DNA from: Betaproteobacteria bacterium
Lineage (GTDB): Bacteria; Pseudomonadota; Gammaproteobacteria; Burkholderiales; Burkholderiaceae
Assembly: GCA_947378095.1 (NCBI GenBank)
Contig: CANCIL010000014.1
Coordinates: forward strand, 1-33,524
Length of the DNA: 33,524 nt
Direction: 5' to 3'
Part shown: positions 8,002 to 15,303 of the stretch, in pieces
Position numbering within the stretch: position 1 is the stretch's first letter
Layout: every line of letters starts with the position of its first letter
The notes under the pieces: generated by a model
The model's input: only the letters and a program-made list of their open reading frames with translations
Databases searched by the model: none
Told to the model about the DNA's origin: nothing
Position numbers and translations under genes: made by a program

Positions 8002-8103
8002 TAATGGCCATACTTTACGAGTGCGATTATTAGGTCTATAACTAAGCTTGGAAATTTTCTAATTTGGTTGTGCAGGGGTAAATAATATAAGAGGGAGGGA
8101 ACT

Positions 8104-8982
8104 ATGAAAAAGGTGGCTCTAGTATTTTTGCCCATTTTAATTAGTGCTTGTGCTGGAGGTGGCAACAGCTCCTCTACTAGCTCAGCTTCTACAAACGCGT
8201 TTACTTCTTGGTCTGCCACTATTGCCGCTAACGCCCCAGTAAGCTTTACTAGCGGATCAACTTCAACTATGGCGCTTGATGGAACATTCGCTCAAACTGA
8301 TGCTGATGGAAGCGCCACTCTTGCGCTAGGTGGCAATGGAATTTTTTCATCTATCAGTGCTTCAACGCCTACAAATTCCGTAGTGTTTAATGCTGCAAAT
8401 GGCGATAGCTTACAAAGTGGTTTTTTTCAAACCTCTACGATTGCATTAAATAAGTCTGAAACAACTATTGGTGTTTTTACAAATCCTACCTATTATGGAT
8501 TTGAGTATCAGACCTATGGAGCGTGGGGATCGTATGGAAATGCAACAACTTCAGCGAATGCAATCAGCGTTGGAAGTGCTACTCCAGTCACTGGAATTCC
8601 GGCTACCGGTTCTTATGTCTTTAATGGTGGAGCATCAGGTTATTACACCGATCCAACTAAATTTTCTTATGTAACCAATGCCAATATGACTGCTACAGTT
8701 TCTTTTGATGCTCGAACCGTAAGTTTTAGTACGACTGGAACGAATGTCAGTGGCTCACCATCTGGCTCTGTTATTGCAGCGCCAGACTTAAATCTTGCAG
8801 GTACCTTATCTATTGCTGCTGGGGCCAATAAGATTTCTGGTGTGGTTACTACTGTTGGGGGAATGACTGGAAATGCAAACGGTAAGTTTTATGGTCCTGC
8901 CGCCAATGAGGTGGGTGGAACTTATGCGGTATCTGGATCTAATCTAGGTTCCTTTGTTGGTGGATTTGGGGGCAAGCGATAA
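8104..8982 (+). CDS. TbpB-like surface lipoprotein 2 (paralogue of lipoprotein 1)
   Basis: This 292-aa lipoprotein is alignable to lipoprotein 1 over its whole length. It has a signal peptide MKKVALVFLPILISACAGG with lipobox ISAC and Cys16, a Ser/Thr linker, GFEYQTYGAWGSYGNATT at 132-149, and a C-terminal block FYGPAANEVGGTY (262-274) ending GGFGGKR. These are hallmarks of TbpB-like barrel domains in Slam cargo. The ATG has a strong GAGGGAGG site. It follows the Slam gene by 102 nt and is followed by an outer-membrane barrel gene with the same hairpin-at-start arrangement seen after lipoprotein 1. It probably arose by duplication of the cargo gene. Ligand unknown. Confidence 0.85.
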   Translation: MKKVALVFLPILISACAGGGNSSSTSSASTNAFTSWSATIAANAPVSFTSGSTSTMALDGTFAQTDADGSATLALGGNGIFSSISASTPTNSVVFNAANGDSLQSGFFQTSTIALNKSETTIGVFTNPTYYGFEYQTYGAWGSYGNATTSANAISVGSATPVTGIPATGSYVFNGGASGYYTDPTKFSYVTNANMTATVSFDARTVSFSTTGTNVSGSPSGSVIAAPDLNLAGTLSIAAGANKISGVVTTVGGMTGNANGKFYGPAANEVGGTYAVSGSNLGSFVGGFGGKR

Positions 8983-9040
8983 TTACTCGATTTTTCATAA
9001 TCTTCTCTTGGGTGCTTAAATTAGCACCCATTTTCTTTTT
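8979..9040 (+). promoter_or_regulatory. Second terminator-like hairpin overlapping the next gene's start
   Basis: GGGTGCT (9010-9016) and AGCACCC (9023-9029) form a 7-bp stem with a 6-nt loop, followed by ATTTTCTTTTT. The GTG start of the downstream gene (9012-9014) is bases 3-5 of the stem, exactly as at 6829. An in-frame ATA at 8979 overlaps the lipoprotein stop as ATAA, again exactly 33 nt before the GTG. GGGGG lies 6 nt before the ATA; no ribosome site precedes the GTG. Confidence 0.72.
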
Positions 9041-9497
9041 CATGCATCCAGCTTGTGCTCAAGAACCCACTGCATGGCTGCAAATCATTGAGCCGCAAAG
9101 TAAAAATGAGTTATGGGTCAATCCTGGGATGTATTCCTATCACTTTCAGAAAGATCAAAATCTGAATAACAATAACTGGGGAGTTGGGCTAGAGTATCGA
9201 TTTAATACAGTTGCATCAGTTACCCTGGGAAACTACAAAAATAGTGATAACGGCCATTCTAGTTATGCAGGGGTCTATTACCAACCCATTGCAATAGGCC
9301 CAGTAAAGATCGGCGTCGTGGCAGGAGGTTTTAATGGGTATCAGTCAACTAATAATGGGGGTTGGTTTCCGGCGGTCTTGCCTGCTATCACATTAGAAGA
9401 GGGCAGATTGGGTGCCAATATCTTTTTTATTCCTACGGTGGGTGATAAGGTACATGGCGCCATTTCGCTGCAGCTTAAATTAAAGCTTTATGATTAG
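9012..9497 (+). CDS. Small outer-membrane beta-barrel protein of unknown function
   Basis: The protein is 161 aa from the GTG, or 172 aa if translation starts at the ATA at 8979. A signal peptide ends at ACA before QEPTAW. The mature part alternates aromatic and small residues: NPGMYSYHF, WGVGLEYRFN, SYAGVYYQPIAIG, GGWFPAVLPA, and a final SLQLKLKLYD. This is typical of a small, roughly eight-strand outer-membrane barrel. Similar NPG-Y-S-HF proteins occur in Burkholderiales as uncharacterised proteins (from memory). PACA is not a lipobox, because -3 is His. Its signal peptide (LKLAPIFFF) resembles that of the Slam protein (LLVAPFFFI). By position it is the partner of lipoprotein 2, but no role is known. 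Confidence 0.65.
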   Translation: MLKLAPIFFFMHPACAQEPTAWLQIIEPQSKNELWVNPGMYSYHFQKDQNLNNNNWGVGLEYRFNTVASVTLGNYKNSDNGHSSYAGVYYQPIAIGPVKIGVVAGGFNGYQSTNNGGWFPAVLPAITLEEGRLGANIFFIPTVGDKVHGAISLQLKLKLYD

Positions 9498-9596
9498 CGT
9501 CTTTGAAGCCAATAAAGACAACATTAGGGTAGGCCCAAAAGTTTAATTTCGTATTCATTAAAGATGCGGTATTAAATTTTCACTTATTGCATAAAT

Positions 9597-10685
9597 ATGA
9601 ATATAGGTATCAGCGATAAATTGATGGGTAATGAGAATAGATTTAGATCTTTAGATTTTTTAAGGGGCTTAGCTATTCTGGGTGTAATAGCTATCCATGT
9701 CTCATTAGGGTTGCCTACTCAAATTGAATTGATTGATAAGACCTTATCCTTTGGCTTATATGGTGTTCAGCTCTTTTACTTAATTAGTGCAATTACGATG
9801 TGCTTGATGTGGGAGCAGAGGGCATATGAAAAGTCGCCAACTAAAAATTTTTATATCAGAAGATTTTTGCGTATAGCCCCACTATTTTGGCTGGCAATAC
9901 CAGTCTATCTTTCTGTGAATGGATTCGAACCCTCATATTGGGCGCCTGAAGGTATAGGAGTAACCCAGATCGTATTGACAATATTGTTTCTGCAGGGGTT
10001 TTGGCCTGATGCGATTAATAGTGTTGTCCCTGGGGGATGGTCAATCGCTGTCGAGATGACTTTTTATTTAATTTTTCCAGTATTGATACGGACTTTTCAA
10101 AATAGAGCTAATTTATATCTGTATAGCGCAATCTTTGTATGGCTTTTAAATAACTTATTTTTCAAAGGCTGGATCACTGAGTTTTTTGCTGATCATTATC
10201 CTGCTATGGGGGCGTTAATTGTTAAGGATTACCTTAGCCTTTATTTTTTGAATCAGGCGCCTATTTTCTTAATTGGTTGTTGGATTTATTTCTCTGGAGC
10301 CAATAGTTTTTTTAAAGGCAATTTAGTCATTTTTGTAGCCTGGATCGGTTTAGCAGCCTTGCTAAAATTTGCTTTAGGAATAAATGGGCTGGGATTTTTG
10401 TTGGTTTATTTAAGCCTTTCCGTTTTAGTCGTCTTTTGCATTACCAAAAAAGTACATTTCAAGCCGATTGAGGCGCTTGGAAAAAATTCATACGCAATGT
10501 ACCTAATCCATTTTTTGGTGATTAGTTTTGTATATAGACTGCTACCTGAAAAAATGGGTCTAATGATGTGGTTGACAGCAATGTGCCTTACCGTATTGAT
10601 TAGCTATGTGCTCTCTAAAATAATTTATTTCTTGATAGAAAGCAGGATCCAACTCCTGGCCAATAGACTTACAGTAGGTAGATAA
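9597..10685 (+). CDS. Acyltransferase family 3 membrane protein (OafA/YrhL-like)
   Basis: This 362-aa polytopic membrane acyltransferase is predicted to O-acylate a cell-surface sugar. The signature FRSLDFLRGLAILGVIAIH is near residues 16-34, with the conserved Arg/Asp pair and His34. FYIRRFLRIAPLFWLAIP follows near residue 75, then VPGGWSIAVEMTFYLIFPVL. About ten helices are present and there is no C-terminal SGNH domain. The ATG at 9597 lacks an obvious ribosome site; an ATG nine codons in (9624) is an alternative. It is convergent with an SGNH-hydrolase gene, 26 nt apart at the stops. Separate SGNH partners are known for some acyltransferase-3 systems, so the pairing may be meaningful. Confidence 0.85.
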   Translation: MNIGISDKLMGNENRFRSLDFLRGLAILGVIAIHVSLGLPTQIELIDKTLSFGLYGVQLFYLISAITMCLMWEQRAYEKSPTKNFYIRRFLRIAPLFWLAIPVYLSVNGFEPSYWAPEGIGVTQIVLTILFLQGFWPDAINSVVPGGWSIAVEMTFYLIFPVLIRTFQNRANLYLYSAIFVWLLNNLFFKGWITEFFADHYPAMGALIVKDYLSLYFLNQAPIFLIGCWIYFSGANSFFKGNLVIFVAWIGLAALLKFALGINGLGFLLVYLSLSVLVVFCITKKVHFKPIEALGKNSYAMYLIHFLVISFVYRLLPEKMGLMMWLTAMCLTVLISYVLSKIIYFLIESRIQLLANRLTVGR

Positions 10686-10711
10686 GTCAAGCGCTTTGAT
10701 TGGGTGGGCGA

Positions 10712-11875
10712 TTAATTTTTAATCTTCTCAGATATAAATTGACCCACAAATACATTTCCTTCGTTATTAAGATGGCCGTCGTTTAGCCAGTAGAGTTCCT
10801 CAGACCGCTTTTTCGACTCATAGAAGGGCTCTGTAAGATCGTAGTTACGGACCTTCTTTGAGCTTAAGTAATCTCGTAAGCCTCCATAGAAAATGGTATT
10901 TGCATAGTGTAGTTTTGGGGGAATCAAGATTAATATTAATTCGTAGTTCTGTTTCTTGGCATCATTAATCCATAAATCCAAAGCCTCACGATTTTTCTTG
11001 CTAACTTCAGCGCTTTCATACCCCTTATCCTTGCCATAATTGACTCCTTCGCTGATTCCGTAAATTGTGGCAAGTTCTTTTGCTTTCGTTTGTTTGATAC
11101 CGATCTTTAGCAAGTTCCATGTCAGAGAATGGCCATCTAACCAAGAATCAAGACGAGTCTTCCAGTCTTGCGATTTTGGATTTATTCCAGCCAGGATATC
11201 CTCTTTGATTTGATTCATATCGCGTGGAAGCAGTTGAAATTGCACGGCATCAAATTTATAGGTGTCTACCTCATAGCCCTCTATAACAGTGGTATGTGGG
11301 TAAGCATAATCATTGGCGACATCATTTTCATAAAAGGAAAGAATGACTCTTTTTGGGGGGTGGCCAATAAGTTTTATGGTGCGCTGAAATTTTTCAAACT
11401 GATGTCTTTGTCCTGAATGAATGATGCCGCACTTGACAGTAAATCGCCCGCTTATCTTTTCATAAGTGGAGGGAATATTCTGTTCATAGTTTCCATAACC
11501 CCAAGCAAATGAATCTCCCGCGAAGTAATCATAATTTTTAGCAGATTTAATCTCTGCTAGGGTATGGCGATCAAAGCATCCAATCTCATTTGAAAAGATG
11601 GGGAAACTTCCATCAGCCATATTGAAGGTGATAGGGGCGACATTCTTTTGAATATCAAAACCCATCACAGGGTCCGCTACGTTATATCCACGCGGAAAGT
11701 AGTGAACGGCAGCATTTAACTTTTCTTGAAAGCGGTTCTTTTTGTATGCTGGCAAGAAAGTAATGCCTTCGCTCGGTGAGCTTACATATCCAACAAAATC
11801 AACTACAGCTAGGGTGCCGATAGTCGCCAAGGTAATTGGTAAACAGTTTCTAAAAAGACTTTTAAGAGAGGGCAT
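10712..11875 (-). CDS. Membrane-anchored SGNH-hydrolase-like protein
   Basis: This 387-aa protein has one N-terminal hydrophobic segment (about residues 13-31) and then an extracytoplasmic SGNH/GDSL fold. Catalytic blocks can be read in order: AGDSFAWG with Ser122 as likely nucleophile, HSGQR with Gly155, FYENDVAND with Asn184, and WLNDGHLN with His368 preceded by Asp366. Such enzymes add or remove O-acyl groups on polysaccharides. The closest styles are the AlgX/AlgJ-like and acyltransferase-associated SGNH proteins. It is convergent with the acyltransferase at 9597 and divergent from the broken lipoprotein gene. Substrate unknown. Confidence 0.75.
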   Translation of the reverse strand: MPSLKSLFRNCLPITLATIGTLAVVDFVGYVSSPSEGITFLPAYKKNRFQEKLNAAVHYFPRGYNVADPVMGFDIQKNVAPITFNMADGSFPIFSNEIGCFDRHTLAEIKSAKNYDYFAGDSFAWGYGNYEQNIPSTYEKISGRFTVKCGIIHSGQRHQFEKFQRTIKLIGHPPKRVILSFYENDVANDYAYPHTTVIEGYEVDTYKFDAVQFQLLPRDMNQIKEDILAGINPKSQDWKTRLDSWLDGHSLTWNLLKIGIKQTKAKELATIYGISEGVNYGKDKGYESAEVSKKNREALDLWINDAKKQNYELILILIPPKLHYANTIFYGGLRDYLSSKKVRNYDLTEPFYESKKRSEELYWLNDGHLNNEGNVFVGQFISEKIKN

Positions 11876-12052
11876 TAGGTAATTATCTGATTAAGGTTCG
11901 ATATTTCCGATCGCCATGATGCTGTCGGCTGGTTTGCAAATGGCCTTGATTTTCAATGGGTAATTTGTACTATCGTGGACCCCTCAATATTAATGGCTTT
12001 TTACAAACAATAACCATTGACTAAATATTATTAATATCCTCTCTTGATGCCA

Positions 12053-12081
12053 TTTACAAATTTAACATTTCAGTATATTTT
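12053..12081 (+). promoter_or_regulatory. Possible promoter of lipoprotein gene 3
   Basis: TTTACA (12053-12058), a 17-nt spacer and TATTTT (12076-12081) lie about 30 nt before the ATG at 12112 in a very AT-rich intergenic stretch. The match to sigma-70 boxes is moderate and there is no clear ribosome site before the ATG. Confidence 0.3.
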
Positions 12082-12111
12082 TAACCTTATGTCTGTTAAT
12101 TTTTGTCTTCT

Positions 12112-12957
12112 ATGAAAAATATCGCACTTCTATTCTTCCCTTTGCTTTTGGTGGCCTGCGCTAGCGGAGGTAGTGGAGGTGGGGGCTCAGTATCCACCAC
12201 ACCCTTCACAACATTTTCAGCTATTGCGCCTAATACGACAGTGCAGTCATCTGGAGGGTCGACCCAATTTACTTATTCCCCTGCTGCAGTTAGCTCTAAT
12301 GGACAAAGTACCTCTGGAGCTACATTAACTACAAAATATGATGCGAGTACAAATCCAACTGCTATTTCTATACAGTCAGCTCAGGGCGCCTCCGTCTCAA
12401 TCAATACAGCAATTGGAGATACTATTACAACCACTGGCGGCATAGTACTAGGCACTAGCAAGGACGCTAATACAAATTTACTGGTATCAACGGGATTTGA
12501 GTACCAGTCTTTTGGTGTGTGGGCTGCTGGGGCTGGCTCGGGAACTGCGGGCGCTTTTGCTGTAGGTAATCCAACTGCTGCAGCTAACATTCCTACTTCG
12601 GGCTCGGCTTCGTTTACAGGAAAATCTTTTGGGGTTTACGGATCGAGTGCTGGTGTTTATTAAACAGTCTCTGATATGACGGCAACCGCTAATTTTACTA
12701 ATAGATCTATTGTGTTTACAACTTCCAATACTATTAACAACGATACAAAAGTGGCCGCATCCGGACTCAACCTTATTGGTTCATTTGCTTACAACTCTGG
12801 ATCAGCAATATTTTCTGGTGGAGTCGTTTCATCAGGGGGAATGTCAGGAGTTGGCACTGGTCAGTTTTATGGCCCAGCTGCAAATGAAATTGGAGGCACT
12901 ATTTCCTTGTCTGGCAATGGTGGAGTATTCACGGGGGCTTTTGGCGGCAAACGTTGA
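12112..12957 (+). pseudogene. TbpB-like surface lipoprotein 3, interrupted by an in-frame stop
   Basis: This is a third paralogue of the surface lipoproteins. The signal peptide MKNIALLFFPLLLVACASGG has lipobox LVAC and Cys16. The body includes GFEYQSFGVW, and after a TAA at 12661-12663 the same frame continues through MTATANFTNRSIVFTT to FYGPAANEIGGT and a terminal GAFGGKR. There is no frameshift: codons before and after the stop stay in register and both halves align to the intact copies, so one base change would restore a protein of 281 aa. As written, the product is a 183-aa lipoprotein lacking the C-terminal barrel block. It could be a recent pseudogene, a sequencing error, or a truncated functional form. 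No Slam or barrel gene follows this copy. Confidence 0.85.
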
Positions 12958-13020
12958 CCCTGTTTAATCTATCTCTATTCAGCCTTAATTATCAGACCAA
13001 AGTTTTAGATTAAGAATATT

Positions 13021-13190
13021 GGCCGCTTCTCCACCTCCCACTCTTAACAAGCTCTTTTCTAAGAGCTTGAAATAACCGATTACCATGCCATGGTCTACTG
13101 CATTGTGCATATCGTAGATTATGAGTATGGCGACTTAGACTGTAGTGAGGACTTCCATTTCAGTTGACTGCAACTTCAATCTTGAGACAT
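13021..13190 (-). pseudogene. Decayed moaC 3' fragment (partial duplicate)
   Basis: Read on the minus strand, this stretch gives EMEVLTTV*VAILIIYDM and then HNAVDHGMVIGYFKLLEKS. Intact MoaC has [18 protein letters not shown] and [23 protein letters not shown] to TAA change makes an internal stop, and the residue matching catalytic Lys131 has become Asn. Upstream of EMEV the similarity becomes gapped and is lost by about 13190. It corresponds to roughly the last third of MoaC, in the same orientation as the intact gene at 14804-15280. It is a clear non-functional duplicate. Confidence 0.85.
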
Positions 13191-13510
13191 ATTTGACGAA
13201 GATAAAATATAGGACTACCTCACCATACTGAAGTTTCCATAATAGGCATAAGTAGGTTTATAAAAATACCTCTCTTCAATATTTCTAGTCAAAAAGGCAG
13301 GGGGCAAAGATTAACCTTTAGTAGCATTAAGTAAATGGAAATAGTGGGATGAATGACTTTTAGTTCGAAATAAGACTAGAGGTTTGGCCCATCGTTAATC
13401 ATCCTTGATTGATATAGGTGGGAGTCGATCTACTCGCGTTACTATCTAAAAAATTAACAATAAGCTATGACTATTCAAATAACGAGATAAAGGATAGCTT
13501 AGGGCAATAG
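13191..13510 (+). other. Intergenic stretch with no recognisable gene
   Basis: This is about 320 nt of AT-rich sequence between the moaC fragment and the SGNH-like gene. I see no convincing open frame, RNA gene, strong hairpin or repeat. It may be decayed coding sequence left from the same duplication or insertion event. Confidence 0.5.
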
Positions 13511-14707
13511 TCACTTTTTAAGGTCGTTACTTATGGATTCAGATACTAATTTATAGCCCTTAGGAGATAAATGGTAGCCTTCCGGTGCGTAAGCTGCTGA
13601 CCCAGCTTCATGCAAGATATTTGTGAAATCTATGTAAGTGATATTTTTGGAGTGCGAATAATCTCCTAGCATTTTTGCATAGTTAGCAGATCGTGCATCA
13701 GGCCTCCAAAAATTATTATTGGGAATGTATCCAATTATTGGGGTGCATCCGTTTTTAAGGCACTCAGCAGCAAGAAGATCAATTGCAAGCGTATTGGAGG
13801 ATGGGAGCTTGCTTTTCCAACCTCCTACTTTTAAATAATTGTTAATGGTTCTTCTAATGGTTGGTAGTGAAAAATATTTTAGGGATTTTTCAAACAGGCT
13901 AATTTGCGAAAATATTTTAATAAATTCTTGTGGAGAATTATCAGTTAACAAGGTTTCAATAAGATAGTCTGACTTGGCATAAAAATCCAGTGTATTTTTA
14001 GATAAATGCAGCTCACCATTTTTACTTTCAAAATATTTTTTATTTTGCACAAAATAGTAGTCATAAATTAAAGAGTCAGCATCGTCCTCATTATCATTTG
14101 CATAAAAGATAGTAACAACATACTTTGGCTTTAGAAGTGGAATAAATATTTTTTCAAGAGCGGCATAATGTATAGCGTGGTTTCCATAAGTCGCCAGATT
14201 TAGAAGTTTCAATTTACTTCCCAATTGAAATGCTATTGAATCCTTTTCATCTACACAAGCTCCATGAGCAAATGAGTCGCCAATCAAAATTAAATCAATT
14301 TTCTCATCCCAGAGATTGTCCTGATTTCTAAATCCAAAACGATCTGTTTCGTATTTAATTAACCCATATCCCTCATTGCAAAAGTACAATTTACTATAGG
14401 GTTGTGGTGCTAATGGGGCCGCATCCATTTCTTTAGCGAGTTTTTTTAAGGGTAGGTATGTATCAATAGTTTCAGGAAAAAATAGAGCTTTATATCCTTG
14501 TTGCACAGCTACTTTTTTTTGAGGAACATCTTCTTTTAGGATTCTTTCAGCTTCAATTTTTTTAGCCTCACTCAGACTATTCGCAGCCTCTAATGAAGCT
14601 ATTTTTTGTAAATAGTAGTCGCCAACTATTAAACATGGATAGCCGACAAGAAAAACAATGAATATCAAAGAAAAATATAAATAAATTTTTTTTATTCTTT
14701 TGGTCAT
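13511..14707 (-). CDS. SGNH-hydrolase-like envelope protein, AT-rich
   Basis: This 398-aa protein has an N-terminal membrane segment (about residues 9-29) followed by a short coiled-coil-like stretch (SLEAANSLSEAKKIEAERILK). An SGNH fold follows, with LIGDSFAHG (Ser145), a glycine at YGN (175), FYANDNEDD (Asn204) and a C-terminal EGYHLSPKGY with His379. The usual Asp three residues before the His is replaced by Glu376. It is predicted to act on ester groups of a surface glycan. The coding sequence is visibly more AT-rich than the neighbouring core genes. It sits between a broken and an intact copy of moaC, which suggests an inserted segment. It is only distantly similar to the SGNH protein at 10712. 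Confidence 0.7.
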   Translation of the reverse strand: MTKRIKKIYLYFSLIFIVFLVGYPCLIVGDYYLQKIASLEAANSLSEAKKIEAERILKEDVPQKKVAVQQGYKALFFPETIDTYLPLKKLAKEMDAAPLAPQPYSKLYFCNEGYGLIKYETDRFGFRNQDNLWDEKIDLILIGDSFAHGACVDEKDSIAFQLGSKLKLLNLATYGNHAIHYAALEKIFIPLLKPKYVVTIFYANDNEDDADSLIYDYYFVQNKKYFESKNGELHLSKNTLDFYAKSDYLIETLLTDNSPQEFIKIFSQISLFEKSLKYFSLPTIRRTINNYLKVGGWKSKLPSSNTLAIDLLAAECLKNGCTPIIGYIPNNNFWRPDARSANYAKMLGDYSHSKNITYIDFTNILHEAGSAAYAPEGYHLSPKGYKLVSESISNDLKK

Positions 14708-14803
14708 AATTTGGAATCTTTGATAGATTAAATGCTTTGTGGCACTAAGCTTCTGATATGACTAAAGCTTAAATGCTTTGAAGCAGGGTTAGCTTAGCGT
14801 TTA

Positions 14804-15280
14804 CTACTCTGCTACCCAAGCACCACTCTTGCCGCCACTCTTTTCCAAGAGCTTGATGTCACCCATTGCCATGCCACGGTCTACTGCTTTGCACATATCG
14901 TAGATGGTGAGTAGGGCGATTTGGACTGCGGTCAGGGCTTCCATTTCAACACCAGTTGGGCCTGTGGTTTCTGCTTTGACTTGGCAGGTGATACTGCTTT
15001 CAGCCTTATTGAGCCCAAAATCTAGACTGACATGGGTCAGGGCTAAGGGGTGGCAAAGGGGTATCAGATCAGATGTCTTCTTAGATGCCTGAATACCTGC
15101 AATTCTGGCAATTCCTAAGACATCCCCCTTTTTATGGTTTCCCGCCTCCACCATCTCAAAGGTTTGGGGAAGCATGGTGATCTTGCCTGTAGCCACTGCC
15201 ACTCTATGGGTATTGGGCTTATCGCCCACATTGACCATGTGAGCCTGGCCGCTTGCATCAAAATGAGTTAGTTTGTTCAT
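14804..15280 (-). CDS. moaC: Cyclic pyranopterin monophosphate synthase
   Basis: MoaC works with MoaA to make cyclic pyranopterin monophosphate from GTP, the first step of molybdenum-cofactor synthesis. At 158 aa it is full length. Family motifs are clear: [50 protein letters not shown] as a continuous conserved block, and [11 protein letters not shown]. Asp128 and Lys131 fall at the numbers known for the catalytic residues of the E. coli enzyme. The start is ATG, shared with no other gene, and it diverges from the protease gene at 15304 with only 23 nt between starts. A decayed partial copy lies at 13021-13190. Confidence 0.97.
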   Translation of the reverse strand: MNKLTHFDASGQAHMVNVGDKPNTHRVAVATGKITMLPQTFEMVEAGNHKKGDVLGIARIAGIQASKKTSDLIPLCHPLALTHVSLDFGLNKAESSITCQVKAETTGPTGVEMEALTAVQIALLTIYDMCKAVDRGMAMGDIKLLEKSGGKSGAWVAE

Positions 15281-15303
15281 GGGATAAGTTTTACCATATA
15301 GGG

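Noticed and set aside
8064-8091. Promoter-like TTGGTT and TATAAG boxes just before lipoprotein gene 2
   Set aside because: The implied transcript start would fall inside the ribosome site, leaving no usable leader.
9030-9056. Lipoprotein signal at the cysteine of PACAQE in the small barrel protein
   Set aside because: The residues before the cysteine (His at -3, Pro at -2) do not fit a lipobox, and signal peptidase I cleavage after ACA fits better.
13191-13510. Further moaC or protease remnants beyond the moaC fragment
   Set aside because: Reading both strands I could not extend the similarity to moaC or to the neighbouring protease gene past about 13190.
15253-15303. Upstream extension of the M48 protease frame
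   Set aside because: The extra 17 codons overlap the moaC start, and the ATG at 15304 gives a normal signal peptide.
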